A stretch of 49,660 nucleotides of DNA. It comes from Flavobacteriaceae bacterium. GTDB taxonomy: Bacteria > Bacteroidota > Bacteroidia > Flavobacteriales > Flavobacteriaceae. The notes under the pieces were generated by a model. That model was not told the DNA's origin, searched no databases, and saw nothing but the letters and a program-made list of their open reading frames with translations. Shown piece after piece: positions 1 through 9,021 of this stretch. How positions within the stretch are numbered: the first letter of the stretch is position 1; every line of letters begins with the position of its first letter. The stretch spans positions 1-49,660 of the forward strand of contig JAQWJJ010000014.1 of assembly GCA_029248405.1 (NCBI GenBank), written 5' to 3'. The translations under genes were made by a program, and so were the position numbers.

Positions 1-2
1 CG

Positions 3-131
3 ACAAGTTCAGGGTGGGATGGGACCTTTAAAGGCAACCCAATGCCATCGAGTGACTACTGGTTCAGAGTAGAATACCTCGAAGAAGATGTGCCTAAAGC
101 ATTTACAGGACACTTTACATTAAAAAGATAG
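3..131 (+). CDS. C-terminal end of a T9SS type B secreted protein (partial)
   Basis: An open frame enters from the left edge and ends at a TAG at 129-131, giving 42 residues. They contain GWDGTFKG, then SSDYWFRVEY, and end GHFTLKR. This is the typical end of the gliding-motility-associated (CHU_C, type B) sorting domain that directs proteins through the type IX secretion system and is removed or anchored at the cell surface. The body of the protein lies outside the window, so its function cannot be stated. The next gene is a PorP/SprF protein 11 bp downstream. That arrangement is common in flavobacteria, where a PorP/SprF-like partner follows a large type B cargo gene. Confidence 0.85.
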   Translation, partial: TSSGWDGTFKGNPMPSSDYWFRVEYLEEDVPKAFTGHFTLKR

Positions 132-142
132 AAACAAATTAT

Positions 143-1162
143 ATGAGACTAAGAAAAACCATATTCAGTATTTTTGTTCTTTGCGCTACAATAGGGCATG
201 CACAAGACGGTCTGCCCATTTATTCTGATTATTTTGCCGATAACCTTTATCTGCTGCATCCATCAATGGCTGGTGCGGCGTCTTACGGAAAGCTTCGTTT
301 GACGGCACGCCAACAATGGTTCGATCAGACCGAAGCACCCAATATACAAACCCTGAGTTTTCACAACCGTGTAGGCGAAAACTCTGGATTAGGGGCTATT
401 GTATTCAATGATCAAAATGGTTATCATTCGCAAGTGGGGGGATACATAACTTATGCCCACCATTTACTGTTTTCACGGAGCCGCTACGAAATAAACCAAT
501 TGTCCTTTGGGATGAGTGTTGGAATGATGGAGTCAAAATTGGATGAAACTAATTTTGACCCGAGTCAGTACGACCCGGTCATTGCGGGGATCATTCAGAC
601 TACGGGTTATTTTAATGTCGATGCGGGCATGTCTTACAACTTTTTAGATTTTGCCGCACATTTTACCGTAAAAAACCTTTTGTTCCGCAACCGAAGTTTA
701 TATTCTGAAGAATTTGAGTCGAACAATCAGCGGACCTATATTTTGTCGAGTGCTTATGGTATTCCGAGCAACACGGGTCCCTATACCTATGAACCCTCGA
801 TCATGTTTCAGTATAAGGAACGCACACAAGAGCAATCTCTTGATATGAATTTTAAGGTATTTAGAGCTATGGAGTACGGAAGTATTTATGCTGGACTGAG
901 TTATCGCAAGAGTTTTGATGGCGCTGAATATCTTGACGGGAATGCCATTAAAAACCAGAAGCTCCAATACATTACTTCTGTGATTGGTACGACCTATGAC
1001 AAGTTCATGTTTGCCTACACCTATTCTTACCAGACAGGTTCTATACGTTTGGAGTCGGGAGGATATCACCAAATCACATTGGGGTACAATTTCCTTGGCG
1101 GCAGACACAAGGGCTGGAATCAGGATATGCGTTACAACGGAATGTTGCGCCCGAATTTTTAA
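143..1162 (+). CDS. PorP/SprF family type IX secretion system membrane protein
   Basis: A protein of 339 residues with an N-terminal signal peptide (about residues 1-20, ending AHAQ-like at GHAQ) followed by an outer membrane beta-barrel pattern. It starts LPIYSDYFADNLYLLHPSMAG, matching the PorP/SprF family opening in which a mature N-terminus is followed by NP/HPSMAG. It ends in an aromatic-rich strand and the motif GYNFLGGRHKGW. Family members sit in the outer membrane and help T9SS deliver or retain specific large surface proteins such as the SprB adhesin. The upstream gene end at 3-131 is a T9SS type B cargo and is the likely partner. The ATG at 143 is the only start that keeps the signal peptide. 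Confidence 0.88.
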   Translation: MRLRKTIFSIFVLCATIGHAQDGLPIYSDYFADNLYLLHPSMAGAASYGKLRLTARQQWFDQTEAPNIQTLSFHNRVGENSGLGAIVFNDQNGYHSQVGGYITYAHHLLFSRSRYEINQLSFGMSVGMMESKLDETNFDPSQYDPVIAGIIQTTGYFNVDAGMSYNFLDFAAHFTVKNLLFRNRSLYSEEFESNNQRTYILSSAYGIPSNTGPYTYEPSIMFQYKERTQEQSLDMNFKVFRAMEYGSIYAGLSYRKSFDGAEYLDGNAIKNQKLQYITSVIGTTYDKFMFAYTYSYQTGSIRLESGGYHQITLGYNFLGGRHKGWNQDMRYNGMLRPNF

Positions 1163-1196
1163 TTCTTGAATGCCTCAAGCTGAAGTAGACCAATAG

Positions 1197-1712
1197 ATGT
1201 TGCTTAAGTCAGTAAACGGACATACACCGATTTATGGATCAGGTTGTTATTTTGCCGAAAATGCAACCTTAGTCGGTGACGTGGTCATGGGCAAGAATTG
1301 CAGCGTTTGGTTTCAAGCGGTGATTCGTGGGGACGTCAACAGCATTAGGATCGGAGACCAGGTGAATATCCAAGATGGTGCAGTCCTCCACGCAACCTAT
1401 AAAACTGCTCCGACAGTTATTGGAAATGAAGTCTCAATTGGTCATAATGCCATTGTTCATGGGTGCCACATTGGTGATCAAGTTTTGATTGGTATGGGCA
1501 GTATTGTTATGGATCATTGCATTATCGAACCGCATAGCATTATTGCTGCGGGAGCAGTGGTGCCAAAGAATACAATCGTGCGCAGCGGTAGTGTTTTTGG
1601 TGGTATTCCAGCAAAGCACATTAAGAACGTCAGTCCTGAGCTTTTGCGTGATGAAATACAGCGTATTGCATTGTCTTATAAAATGTACGCGAGTTGGTTC
1701 ATGGAACCTTAA
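1197..1712 (+). CDS. gamma carbonic anhydrase family protein (left-handed beta-helix)
   Basis: A protein of 171 residues, the usual size for the YrdA/CaiE/PaaY gamma carbonic anhydrase group. It shows the hexapeptide-repeat pattern of a left-handed beta-helix from about residue 10 to 140. The family core is visible: VWFQAVIRGDVNSIRIG, NIQDGAVLHA, and IGHNAIVHGCHIGDQVLIGMGS with metal-ligand histidines. Family members bind Zn or Fe as trimers; some hydrate CO2, others have unknown substrates, so activity is not proven. It is convergent with murI and the two stop codons overlap by 4 bp. The ATG at 1197 gives the standard family N-terminus. Confidence 0.85.
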   Translation: MLLKSVNGHTPIYGSGCYFAENATLVGDVVMGKNCSVWFQAVIRGDVNSIRIGDQVNIQDGAVLHATYKTAPTVIGNEVSIGHNAIVHGCHIGDQVLIGMGSIVMDHCIIEPHSIIAAGAVVPKNTIVRSGSVFGGIPAKHIKNVSPELLRDEIQRIALSYKMYASWFMEP

Positions 1713-2503
1713 AAATCTACTTCTGATATTGTGATGCGACCGCCATGGGCATGGAGTATTGATCTTAGTGCATCTGGGGCAGCATTGATTAAAAACTTTA
1801 GGTCAGGAGCGTCTTTGGCCGTGTTTAAGAGATTGTTTCTGCTCAATACAGCCTTTGTTTGTCGCGCAACAGCTTCCCCAGAGTCTATAATGACAATCTC
1901 CGGCGATATGAGCTCTCGGATCAGTGGAATTAAATAGGGATAGTGGCTGCACCCCAGAACCAGATAGTCTATTTGTGCCTCTGTCATTGGGGCCAAATGT
2001 TCTTTAAGCAGTAGACGGGTTTCTTTAGAAGTAACGGCACCCGATTCTATAAGAGGGACAAGGCCTTTTCCAACGACTTCAACCACCTTAATATCCCTGG
2101 CCAAGGATTGTGTTGCATCATGAAACAGGGTGCTATTGAGCGTGCCCTGAGTCGCAAGAATTCCAATGGTCTTATTGCGGGTATTGAGGGCTGCGGGACG
2201 AATCGCAGGTTCAATGCCTATAAAAGGCACGTCGTAGTTCCCCCTTAAATAGCTGATGGCGTTAGTTGTAGCAGTGTTGCAGGCCACGACAATAATTTTG
2301 CAACCTTGCTCAAGCAGGTATTCTGTGTTTTTGACACTGAGTTTGATGATCTCCTCAGGGGATTTTTCTCCATAGGGGGCATAGCGACTATCAGCCAAAT
2401 AAAGGCAATGTTCATGAGGCAGTAAGGCATGAATTTCCTGCCAAATTGATGTGCCACCAATTCCGGAGTCAAATAAGCCAATGGGTCGTTCTGCCTTAGT
2501 CAT
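1709..2503 (-). CDS. murI: glutamate racemase MurI
   Basis: A protein of 264 residues that interconverts L- and D-glutamate for peptidoglycan precursor synthesis in the cytoplasm. It carries the family's N-terminal DSGIGGT motif (Asp12, Ser13), the first catalytic cysteine in VVACNTATTNA (Cys75) and the second in LGCSHYPYL (near residue 185). Length is normal for MurI. It lies downstream of the bamA-ompH series on the same strand but is separated from it by a strong hairpin terminator at 2516-2546, so it probably has its own weak promoter or depends on readthrough. Its end overlaps the convergent gamma carbonic anhydrase by 4 bp. Confidence 0.95.
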   Translation of the reverse strand: MTKAERPIGLFDSGIGGTSIWQEIHALLPHEHCLYLADSRYAPYGEKSPEEIIKLSVKNTEYLLEQGCKIIVVACNTATTNAISYLRGNYDVPFIGIEPAIRPAALNTRNKTIGILATQGTLNSTLFHDATQSLARDIKVVEVVGKGLVPLIESGAVTSKETRLLLKEHLAPMTEAQIDYLVLGCSHYPYLIPLIRELISPEIVIIDSGEAVARQTKAVLSRNNLLNTAKDAPDLKFLINAAPDALRSILHAHGGRITISEVDF

Positions 2504-2515
2504 TTGTGTAAAAAT

Positions 2516-2546
2516 AAAAACTGCCTGCAGGTTGCAGGCAGTTTTT
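2516..2546 (-). terminator. Rho-independent terminator, possibly bidirectional
   Basis: A 9-bp perfect stem CTGCCTGCA/TGCAGGCAG with a 3-base loop, flanked by A-runs and T-runs on both sides. On the minus strand it ends the ompH-bamA transcript, just before murI. Confidence 0.85.
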
Positions 2547-2574
2547 GTTAAAAATTTTATGGTCGGCTAAAAAA

Positions 2575-3084
2575 TTAGATGCCTAATTCTTTTTTGACGT
2601 CTGCCAAAAGATCTTTCCCATCTGAGAGAATCACACCAGTCCCTTGAGAAGCGTCAAGAACATATTGAAAGCCTTGTGCACGCGCTACTTTTTGAATAGC
2701 GGTACGTGCTTTTTCTAGAATAGGTTGGAAGAGGTCAACTTCTTTTTGCTGCAAATCTTGCAAGGCTTGTTGGCGATAACCTTGGATATTATTTTGCATT
2801 CCTTGTACTTCTTCGATACGTTTTCTGTTTTCTTCTTCAGTCTTATTGGCCGCTTCGGCATCATATTGAGTGATCTTGGTCTGAAGCTCTTTGGTCATGG
2901 CCTTGATTTCAGTGTCATATGTTTTCTGAAGTTTTTCAAGCTGTCCTTCGGCTGCTTTCATTTCTGGCATCACAGAAACCAAGTCGGTAGTGTTGATGTG
3001 TGCAACATTAGATTGAGCTTGAACCATACCTTGTGCACCAACCAGGAGCATGACAGTTAATAAGAGTACATTGATTTTTTTCAT
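2575..3084 (-). CDS. OmpH/Skp family periplasmic chaperone (short paralogue)
   Basis: A protein of 169 residues with a signal peptide (about 1-24, ending VQAQ). A long charged helical region follows (about 45-125, with KEL, KTEEE and RKRIEE runs), then the family C-terminal segment (QKVARAQGFQYVLDAS near 135-150). Skp/OmpH proteins form trimeric coiled-coil 'jellyfish' chaperones that hold unfolded outer membrane proteins in the periplasm before BamA inserts them. It is the second of two tandem ompH genes directly downstream of bamA, 53 bp after the larger one, and is followed by a terminator. The tandem duplication is usual in flavobacteria. Confidence 0.92.
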   Translation of the reverse strand: MKKINVLLLTVMLLVGAQGMVQAQSNVAHINTTDLVSVMPEMKAAEGQLEKLQKTYDTEIKAMTKELQTKITQYDAEAANKTEEENRKRIEEVQGMQNNIQGYRQQALQDLQQKEVDLFQPILEKARTAIQKVARAQGFQYVLDASQGTGVILSDGKDLLADVKKELGI

Positions 3085-3137
3085 CTGGATAAGGGTATTA
3101 ATTTTTGTTGTTTATTGAATTTTGATTTAAAAAAAAG

Positions 3138-3986
3138 TTATCGTCCTGAACCGTTGCCTTCTCCTGATGGAGGTCCGGGGGGTACGCTGACCGGCGGTTG
3201 TTGGACGCCATTAATTGAGTCCATTCTGCGCTGGCGCTTCAGAATTAATTCTTGTCTGCGTGCTTCGAACTCGGCTTGTTTGACTTGTCGGATAGAATCT
3301 CTTTGGCGACTCCGTGCAGCCATCATTTCTTCACGTTCATTCTTTTTGTCTTGAAGGGCCTTTTCGCGTTCAGAAAGTTCAGCGTTTTCCTCCATACTTA
3401 AGGCTTCTTCTTTTTCTATCGACTTGCCTTCTTTTCTGTTCTTTGCCTCTTCGCGTTTGGCGGCACGATTGATACTGCGCAAAACTTGATCGCTAACGTC
3501 GTTGCGTTTGGCGGCAAAAAGCATGACTACATCTGCAGACTTGTCGAATATGAAATCGTATTTTTTGGCCTCGGCTAATTCCTGCACCAAATTGAATACC
3601 TGATCTTGAATAGGCTGCACCAATTGACGGCGCTGGATGTCTAAGTCTCCGTTAGGACCAAAACGATTTTGTTGGTATTCTAAAAGTTCGTCTTCCAGAA
3701 GTTTGATTTCTTCTTCTTGTTCCTCGATGAGTTCCTTGGTAAGCAAGATGCGTTCATTACTCAAATTTAATTTGAGTTGTTCAATTTCTTGAAGCATTTT
3801 GTCCATATCACGCTTCCATTTTTGGACTTTGCTGCCGAGTTGGTTTTTAGCCTCTTGATATTCTGGGACATTCTCGAGAATGTATTCCATATCGATATAG
3901 CCGATGCGCGCCCCACGCTGAGCCGATACACTCGCTGTAAGACCGCATAGAAACAAGACAGAAAGAAAAATCTTAAATGCTTTCAT
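3138..3986 (-). CDS. OmpH/Skp family periplasmic chaperone (long paralogue)
   Basis: A protein of 282 residues with a signal peptide (about 1-22, ending VSAQ). The family opening ARIGYIDMEYILENVPEY is followed by a coiled coil (about 45-100) and the second family segment EAKKYDFIFDKSADVVML (about 140-157). Unlike the 169-residue neighbour, it carries a further highly charged helical tail (about 170-255) and ends in a proline/glycine-rich stretch (PPVSVPPGPPSGEGNGSGR). The likely role is a periplasmic holdase for BamA substrates. It sits between bamA (37 bp upstream) and the shorter ompH. The tail's function is not known to me. Confidence 0.92.
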   Translation of the reverse strand: MKAFKIFLSVLFLCGLTASVSAQRGARIGYIDMEYILENVPEYQEAKNQLGSKVQKWKRDMDKMLQEIEQLKLNLSNERILLTKELIEEQEEEIKLLEDELLEYQQNRFGPNGDLDIQRRQLVQPIQDQVFNLVQELAEAKKYDFIFDKSADVVMLFAAKRNDVSDQVLRSINRAAKREEAKNRKEGKSIEKEEALSMEENAELSEREKALQDKKNEREEMMAARSRQRDSIRQVKQAEFEARRQELILKRQRRMDSINGVQQPPVSVPPGPPSGEGNGSGR

Positions 3987-4023
3987 AATTACTTGTTGTT
4001 ACACTGAAAATACCATGCCACGT

Positions 4024-6639
4024 TTAAAATTGCTGCCCGATGATGAAGTGGGTTTCCCATCCATTCTTTTCGAATCCATTGAGTACTGGGTCAAATCCGT
4101 AGCCAAAATCAATACCCAGAAGACCGAAAGCAGGCATAAATATACGAATTCCTGCGCCTGCAGAGCGCTTAATGTCAAATGGATTGTAATTCCTGAAACT
4201 ATCGTAAGCGGCTCCACCCTCAACAAAAGAGAGAACGTAAATTGAGGCCAATTGTTTTAAGGTAACAGGATATCTTAGTTCTAAAGAGAATTTATTATAA
4301 ATGCTGCTGCCGTCATTTGTGCTCAATGATTGATTAGGGTATCCTCTGAGCTGCACGACTTCTCGGCCATCAAGGCTAAAAGCACCAAGACCATCTCCGC
4401 CTAAGAAAAAGCGTTCGAACGGAGGAATTCCGCGGTTTTGGTTGTAGGCCCCAAGAAAACCAAACTCAGCTTTTGGCCGCAGTACCAAATCACCAACCAA
4501 AGTGGTATACCATGTCGCTTGGAACTTTACTTTGTAATACTCAAGCCAGTTAAAACGCATCTGATCAATTTCAGAAACGCGTTCTTGAGCGTCCACTGAT
4601 TCGCCTTCACTTGGGTCATTGGCCAAAACCTCACCTAACGCATCTCTTTCGTCCGAGAGTCCCTTGTAGTCTACTCCGTTGAAGGCAGAATACGGCAGAG
4701 TGAGTTTGGCGTTCAAGCTAAAATCTGAACCAAAACGAGGATAGATAGGGTTCGCAGATGTGCTGTTTCGTCCAATCCCTATGGTATAGGCAAGATTGTT
4801 CGAAAACCCATCACCAAAAGTAAACAGACCAGTATTGTAATTTTTAAGGTTATAGTGCTGGAAGCTAATGGCTTGAGAGAGTTGAAAGTAATCATCTGGC
4901 CACTTCAAACGTTTGGCGATCCCAATTGAGCCTCCAGTGATCAAAAATCTTCTGTCGGTATCACGCTCTCTGGTTTGGAAGTTAAAAAGGTACTGCACCG
5001 TATGCGAAAATGAGGTGCTGAACTGAACTGGACGCTTTCCACCGAGCCAAGGTTCCATCACCGAAAGGCTATAAGTCGAATAAAACGTACTGGCCTGAGC
5101 TCTCAAAGAAAGGCGCTGTCCATCACCCATTGGTACTGGGCGCCAGGCATCTTTCTCGAACATATTGCGCAATGAAAAGTTGTTGAAGGAGAGTCCCAGT
5201 GTACCCACAAAGCCCCCGCCCCCATAACCACCTTGAAGTTCAATCTGGCTCGAACCTTTTTCAATGACAGAATACTCCAAATCTAGAGTACCATTGTTGG
5301 GGTCGAGATTGACGAAATCCGGGGTCAATTGTTCGGCATCGAAATAGCCCAATTGGCCGAGCTCTCGTATGGTTCGGATCACGTTTCGTTTGCTGTATTT
5401 TTGTCCTGGTCGGGTGCGCAATTCACGATAAATGACATGGTCATTGGTCTTGTCATTGCCCACTACCGTCACATGGTCAAAGTAAGTCAGTTTGTTTTCT
5501 TTGATTCTGATTTCGAAGTCGATGGTGTCTTGACGGACAGCAACTTCGACTGGATTTATTTGAGAAAATAAATAACCTTCATTCTGATAAAGGTTAGTCA
5601 GATCAGCGGCATCTGGATCGGAATTGTCTGCAATGCGTTCTTGCAGGAGCGTACCGTTGTAGGTATCTCCTTTTCCGATGGCCATATACTGCTTGAGGAA
5701 CTCATCGGTATAGACACTATTGCCAATAAACCGGATATTGCCAAAGTAATACTTCTTTCCTTCTTCTATAGTGAGGTCTACTCCAATGGTTTGGTCATCA
5801 ATTTGACGCAAGGTATCGGAAATAATCCGGGCATCTCTGTAACCACTTTCTTTGTAGCGGTCTATCAAAGTGGTTTTGTCTTCCGCATAAAGCTCTTCAG
5901 TATATTTAGATTTTTTCCAGAAGCGTACAGGATTTTTTCTCTTGACATTCTTGAAAAAACTGCGGAGTTTTTTGTCTGAAATATCGTTGTTGCCTTTAAA
6001 GTTTATTTCGCCTACTTTAATGCGGCTTCCCTTATCGATGAGCACACGCATATCTTGAGCAACAGTAACCCCTAAGGAGTCTTTGAATGGGATAGTAGTG
6101 ATCATCACTTGTGCGTTGAGATAGCCCCGCTCAGCATATTTATTGATGATGCTATTTTTGGTAGTCGTGATCAGGTTTTTTGTGATCTTAGTCCCTTCTT
6201 TCAGCTCGTTGTCATTGATGATTTCAGTGGCTTGACCTTTGCGTACCCCGTCGATAATGATTTTATTGAGTTTGGGCAACTCAACAATATAGAGTTCAAG
6301 GTCGACCTCGTTCTGCTCAATTCCAGTGACATAAAAGGCGATATCAGAGAACAAATTTTGCTCCCAAAGTTTTTTGGTGATGCTGCTGAGCTTCTCGCCA
6401 GGGATAAAAACTTGGTCTCCAATTTTGAGCCCAGTAAAAGCGATAACCGTACTCTCATTAAAATTTTGCGCACCTGTTACAGCGATACTTCTGATCGAAT
6501 ATTTGGTCCCTGCATCCAATTCCTTTTGTTGGGCCATCGTTTCAGACAGGCCCAAAAACACAAGCCCCATCATAAGGAGGAGGTGTTGGATACTTTTAAA
6601 TGAGCGTTTAGGAATTAAGTTGTTCGCTGGTCTTTCCAA
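4024..6639 (-). CDS. bamA: BamA outer membrane protein assembly factor
   Basis: A protein of 871 residues. It has an N-terminal signal segment (hydrophobic stretch near 20-37, ending TMAQQ), a POTRA array (about 45-430) and a C-terminal 16-strand barrel (about 460-871). The conserved loop-6 motif appears as LRGYPNQ and the protein ends in a strand with terminal Phe (FIIGQQF), as outer membrane proteins do. BamA inserts beta-barrel proteins into the outer membrane. An acidic insertion rich in Glu/Asp (around 660-690, before the strand FNWLEYYKVK) is present. The start overlaps the end of uppS by 32 bp, suggesting translational coupling. The downstream ompH genes encode its periplasmic chaperones. 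Confidence 0.96.
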   Translation of the reverse strand: MERPANNLIPKRSFKSIQHLLLMMGLVFLGLSETMAQQKELDAGTKYSIRSIAVTGAQNFNESTVIAFTGLKIGDQVFIPGEKLSSITKKLWEQNLFSDIAFYVTGIEQNEVDLELYIVELPKLNKIIIDGVRKGQATEIINDNELKEGTKITKNLITTTKNSIINKYAERGYLNAQVMITTIPFKDSLGVTVAQDMRVLIDKGSRIKVGEINFKGNNDISDKKLRSFFKNVKRKNPVRFWKKSKYTEELYAEDKTTLIDRYKESGYRDARIISDTLRQIDDQTIGVDLTIEEGKKYYFGNIRFIGNSVYTDEFLKQYMAIGKGDTYNGTLLQERIADNSDPDAADLTNLYQNEGYLFSQINPVEVAVRQDTIDFEIRIKENKLTYFDHVTVVGNDKTNDHVIYRELRTRPGQKYSKRNVIRTIRELGQLGYFDAEQLTPDFVNLDPNNGTLDLEYSVIEKGSSQIELQGGYGGGGFVGTLGLSFNNFSLRNMFEKDAWRPVPMGDGQRLSLRAQASTFYSTYSLSVMEPWLGGKRPVQFSTSFSHTVQYLFNFQTRERDTDRRFLITGGSIGIAKRLKWPDDYFQLSQAISFQHYNLKNYNTGLFTFGDGFSNNLAYTIGIGRNSTSANPIYPRFGSDFSLNAKLTLPYSAFNGVDYKGLSDERDALGEVLANDPSEGESVDAQERVSEIDQMRFNWLEYYKVKFQATWYTTLVGDLVLRPKAEFGFLGAYNQNRGIPPFERFFLGGDGLGAFSLDGREVVQLRGYPNQSLSTNDGSSIYNKFSLELRYPVTLKQLASIYVLSFVEGGAAYDSFRNYNPFDIKRSAGAGIRIFMPAFGLLGIDFGYGFDPVLNGFEKNGWETHFIIGQQF

Positions 6640-7345
6640 ATCGTCGTTCTCTGTTTTGATAATCTAATATGGCATTGATCAGATGATCTTTGGTGTAATC
6701 CGGCCAAAGGGTTTCTGTAAAATGCAATTCGGCGTACGCAATCTGCCATAATAAAAAGTTACTGATACGCTGTTCGCCACTTGTTCGGATCAATAAATCA
6801 ACATCTGGCAAATCACGTGTGTAAAGGTGATTATTAATAATCGATTCATCAATATCCGACGGCGAAATTAGGTTATTTTTAACTTTGAGGCTAATCTCTT
6901 TAATGGTTTTTACGATTTCTTCTCTTGATCCATAACTAAGGGCCAACGTTAAGGTCATGTGCGTATTTTCTTGGGTTTGGGCAATGACCTCTTTGAGTTC
7001 TTTTTTGGCGCCTGTCGGTAACGCCTCGATATTGCCTATAGCATTGAGTCTAATGTTGTTCTTATTTAATGTGGTGATCTCTTTTTTGAGGGCATTGACC
7101 AGTAATTTCATCAATGCGCGCACCTCGAGTTTTGGTCGATTCCAATTCTCTGTAGAGAAGGCATAAAGCGTCAGATTCGGGATGTGTAATTCGGCACAAG
7201 CTTCCACAATCTTACGGACAGAATGTGCTCCTTTTTCGTGTCCAAAGGCCCGAAATTTTCCTTGTTTTTTGGCCCATCGCCCGTTGCCATCCATAATGAT
7301 TGCAATGTGCTGAGGTAGTTTATCTGGGTCAATATTCTCGATCAA
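6608..7345 (-). CDS. uppS: isoprenyl transferase (undecaprenyl diphosphate synthase)
   Basis: A protein of 245 residues that extends farnesyl diphosphate with isopentenyl diphosphates to the cis-polyprenyl carrier used for peptidoglycan and surface polysaccharides. The catalytic Asp19 lies in IIMDGNGRWA, followed by GHEKGA, YAFSTENW and, near the C-terminus, the family RTSGEQRISNFLLWQ and the FTETLWPD segment. Length is standard. It lies 5 bp after the DUF6089 barrel gene and overlaps bamA by 32 bp, so it belongs to the same transcription unit. Confidence 0.96.
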   Translation of the reverse strand: MIENIDPDKLPQHIAIIMDGNGRWAKKQGKFRAFGHEKGAHSVRKIVEACAELHIPNLTLYAFSTENWNRPKLEVRALMKLLVNALKKEITTLNKNNIRLNAIGNIEALPTGAKKELKEVIAQTQENTHMTLTLALSYGSREEIVKTIKEISLKVKNNLISPSDIDESIINNHLYTRDLPDVDLLIRTSGEQRISNFLLWQIAYAELHFTETLWPDYTKDHLINAILDYQNRERRFGKTSEQLNS

Positions 7346-7350
7346 AGCGC

Positions 7351-8037
7351 TTAGAAATTACAATAACACGGTTTTCGGCCAAAGGAGTAGGTCAAACTCA
7401 CTCCTGAAAACACGTACCAATCGTTATTGTTTGTGTTGCCGAAAGATACATTATTTACTGTAGAACCCCCAACATTTGTACTGCCATCTAACCCATCTGT
7501 GAAGGCGTATCGCGCACCCACTTCCGCAGCAATAATGAAGTGCTCGCCCAAGGTTTTTTTAAGGCCTAAAACCATGGGGATGGTCAATGTTTTTTCACGA
7601 CCTACAGGCTCAATTAAATTTCCTGTTCGCTTGAGTTTATCATGCCAGGCGTAGGTGATTCCAGTATACATATAAGGCGCTACGGCTGGGGTCGCTTTAT
7701 GAAGGTCAAATTCCCAAAATGTATATTCGATGCCCAATGAAATTTCGCTGATCGAGTTGGTGAAATTATAACCGCGTTGCAGTCTTCGGGTATCCTTTGA
7801 AGTCAGGTCGTCACCAGCTAGTGTGCCGGTCAAATAAGTCAATCTAAAGGCATGTCGGTTACTGCGGTTCCACTTTAAGATCCCTCCATATACCGGCTCG
7901 GCAGGTGCGACAAATCGCGTATCACCAACATCACCAATATAATTGGACCCGCCAAAAAACAAACCCGCCTCGTAGGTCTGGGCAAGACCAGAACAACAAG
8001 TCAGAGTGAGGAATATCATTAAACTAATATGGCGCAT
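7351..8037 (-). CDS. DUF6089-type outer membrane beta-barrel protein
   Basis: A protein of 228 residues with a signal peptide (about 1-19, ending GLAQ) and an opening YEAGLFFGGSNYIGD. Alternating amphipathic strands with aromatic girdles continue to the end (SLTYSFGRKPCYCNF). This resembles the DUF6089 family, which in flavobacteria sits between NAD kinase and uppS, as here. It is probably a small outer membrane barrel; its biochemical role is unknown. Two cysteines close to the C-terminus are notable for a barrel protein. It is probably the first gene of the uppS-bamA-ompH unit because a -7 promoter element lies 17 bp before its ATG. Confidence 0.8.
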   Translation of the reverse strand: MRHISLMIFLTLTCCSGLAQTYEAGLFFGGSNYIGDVGDTRFVAPAEPVYGGILKWNRSNRHAFRLTYLTGTLAGDDLTSKDTRRLQRGYNFTNSISEISLGIEYTFWEFDLHKATPAVAPYMYTGITYAWHDKLKRTGNLIEPVGREKTLTIPMVLGLKKTLGEHFIIAAEVGARYAFTDGLDGSTNVGGSTVNNVSFGNTNNNDWYVFSGVSLTYSFGRKPCYCNF

Positions 8038-8053
8038 AGCAGGCTAAAAGGTG

Positions 8054-8061
8054 CAAATATA
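8054..8061 (-). promoter_or_regulatory. -7 element of the DUF6089-uppS-bamA-ompH operon
   Basis: On the minus strand this reads TATATTTG, an exact match to the Bacteroidota -7 consensus TAnnTTTG, 16 bp before the ATG. No clear TTTG -33 box is present at the usual spacing, so strength is uncertain. Confidence 0.55.
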
Positions 8062-8134
8062 ACAATTTACTTCATGGGCTTTGAACGGGGTCATCGGCAA
8101 CCTATTGAAAACAACATTTACCCGAATTTATTGT

Positions 8135-9019
8135 TTAATTCCTACGGTCTTCGCCCCAAAGAAATTTATCACGGAGTGTTTTGATAAATGATGTTTGCGG
8201 CAATTGGATCATTTTGAGGGTAAAAGGTGCTTTGCGAATCAAAATTTCAGTTTCGTTTGAAAGGGTGGCGATACGCGAATCAAGCGACATCAAAAAATGT
8301 GCTTCACCTGTCGTGACTTTAAGGCGTACTTCTCGGTGATCTGGGATGATCAATGGCCGGGCATTGAGATTATGCGGGGCAATTGGCGTGATGACTAAAT
8401 TAGCAGCATGTGGATCTATTAATGGTCCTCCACAACTCAGTGAGTAGCCGGTAGAGCCTGTTGGTGTCGCCACAATAAGCCCGTCACTCCAATAGCTGTT
8501 GAGGTGTTCGTCTTGAATCCATACATCGACACGGATCATGGAAGTGCTGTTCTTTCGGTTTACGGCCACCTCATTCAGTGCAAAATTTAGCGGGGCTAAA
8601 TCAGGACTGTTGGTCGTGGTGTCTATGGCCAACAAGGTCCGCTCTGTGATGGTGTAGTCTCCATTTATCACATGTCGTAGTTGTTTGTCGATGTCTTCTT
8701 TGGGAATATTAGACAAAAAGCCGAGACGCCCGGTGTTGATCCCAATAACAGGAATATTAAGGTCGCGAACGTAGGTTACCGACTTCAAAATAGTTCCGTC
8801 GCCACCCACGCTAATGAAAAAGTCAAAACTCTTGTCTAGTGCTGTAAAGCGCGGTAAGTCCTCAAGTTGGTCAATGGTGACATGATGTGCTTGGAGTAGG
8901 TCTGCCAATTCTTGAGCCACGTGAACATCGACTTTATGATGCGCTAGGGTTTGCAGAATGATTTGGACGTAGGCCTCGGCACCTTGGCGATAAAATTGAC
9001 CAAAAAGGGCTGCTTTCAT
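8135..9019 (-). CDS. nadK: NAD kinase
   Basis: A protein of 294 residues that phosphorylates NAD to NADP. The signature GGDGT motif lies at residues 72-76 with catalytic Asp74. It is followed by INTGRLGFLS, the family segment FALNEVAVNR, and SDGLIVATPTGSTGYSLSCGGP in the C-terminal beta domain. Length is standard for bacterial PpnK. The gene starts 2 bp after the stop of the CBS-domain gene, so the two are co-transcribed. The 97-bp gap after it contains the promoter of the DUF6089-bamA operon. Confidence 0.96.
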   Translation of the reverse strand: MKAALFGQFYRQGAEAYVQIILQTLAHHKVDVHVAQELADLLQAHHVTIDQLEDLPRFTALDKSFDFFISVGGDGTILKSVTYVRDLNIPVIGINTGRLGFLSNIPKEDIDKQLRHVINGDYTITERTLLAIDTTTNSPDLAPLNFALNEVAVNRKNSTSMIRVDVWIQDEHLNSYWSDGLIVATPTGSTGYSLSCGGPLIDPHAANLVITPIAPHNLNARPLIIPDHREVRLKVTTGEAHFLMSLDSRIATLSNETEILIRKAPFTLKMIQLPQTSFIKTLRDKFLWGEDRRN

Positions 9020-9021
9020 AT

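Noticed and set aside
698-1108. 136-codon frame antisense to porP/sprF
   Set aside because: No family-like sequence and fully inside a well-supported gene.
6109-6603. 164-codon frame antisense to bamA
   Set aside because: Long only because of the sense codon use of bamA; no recognisable motifs.
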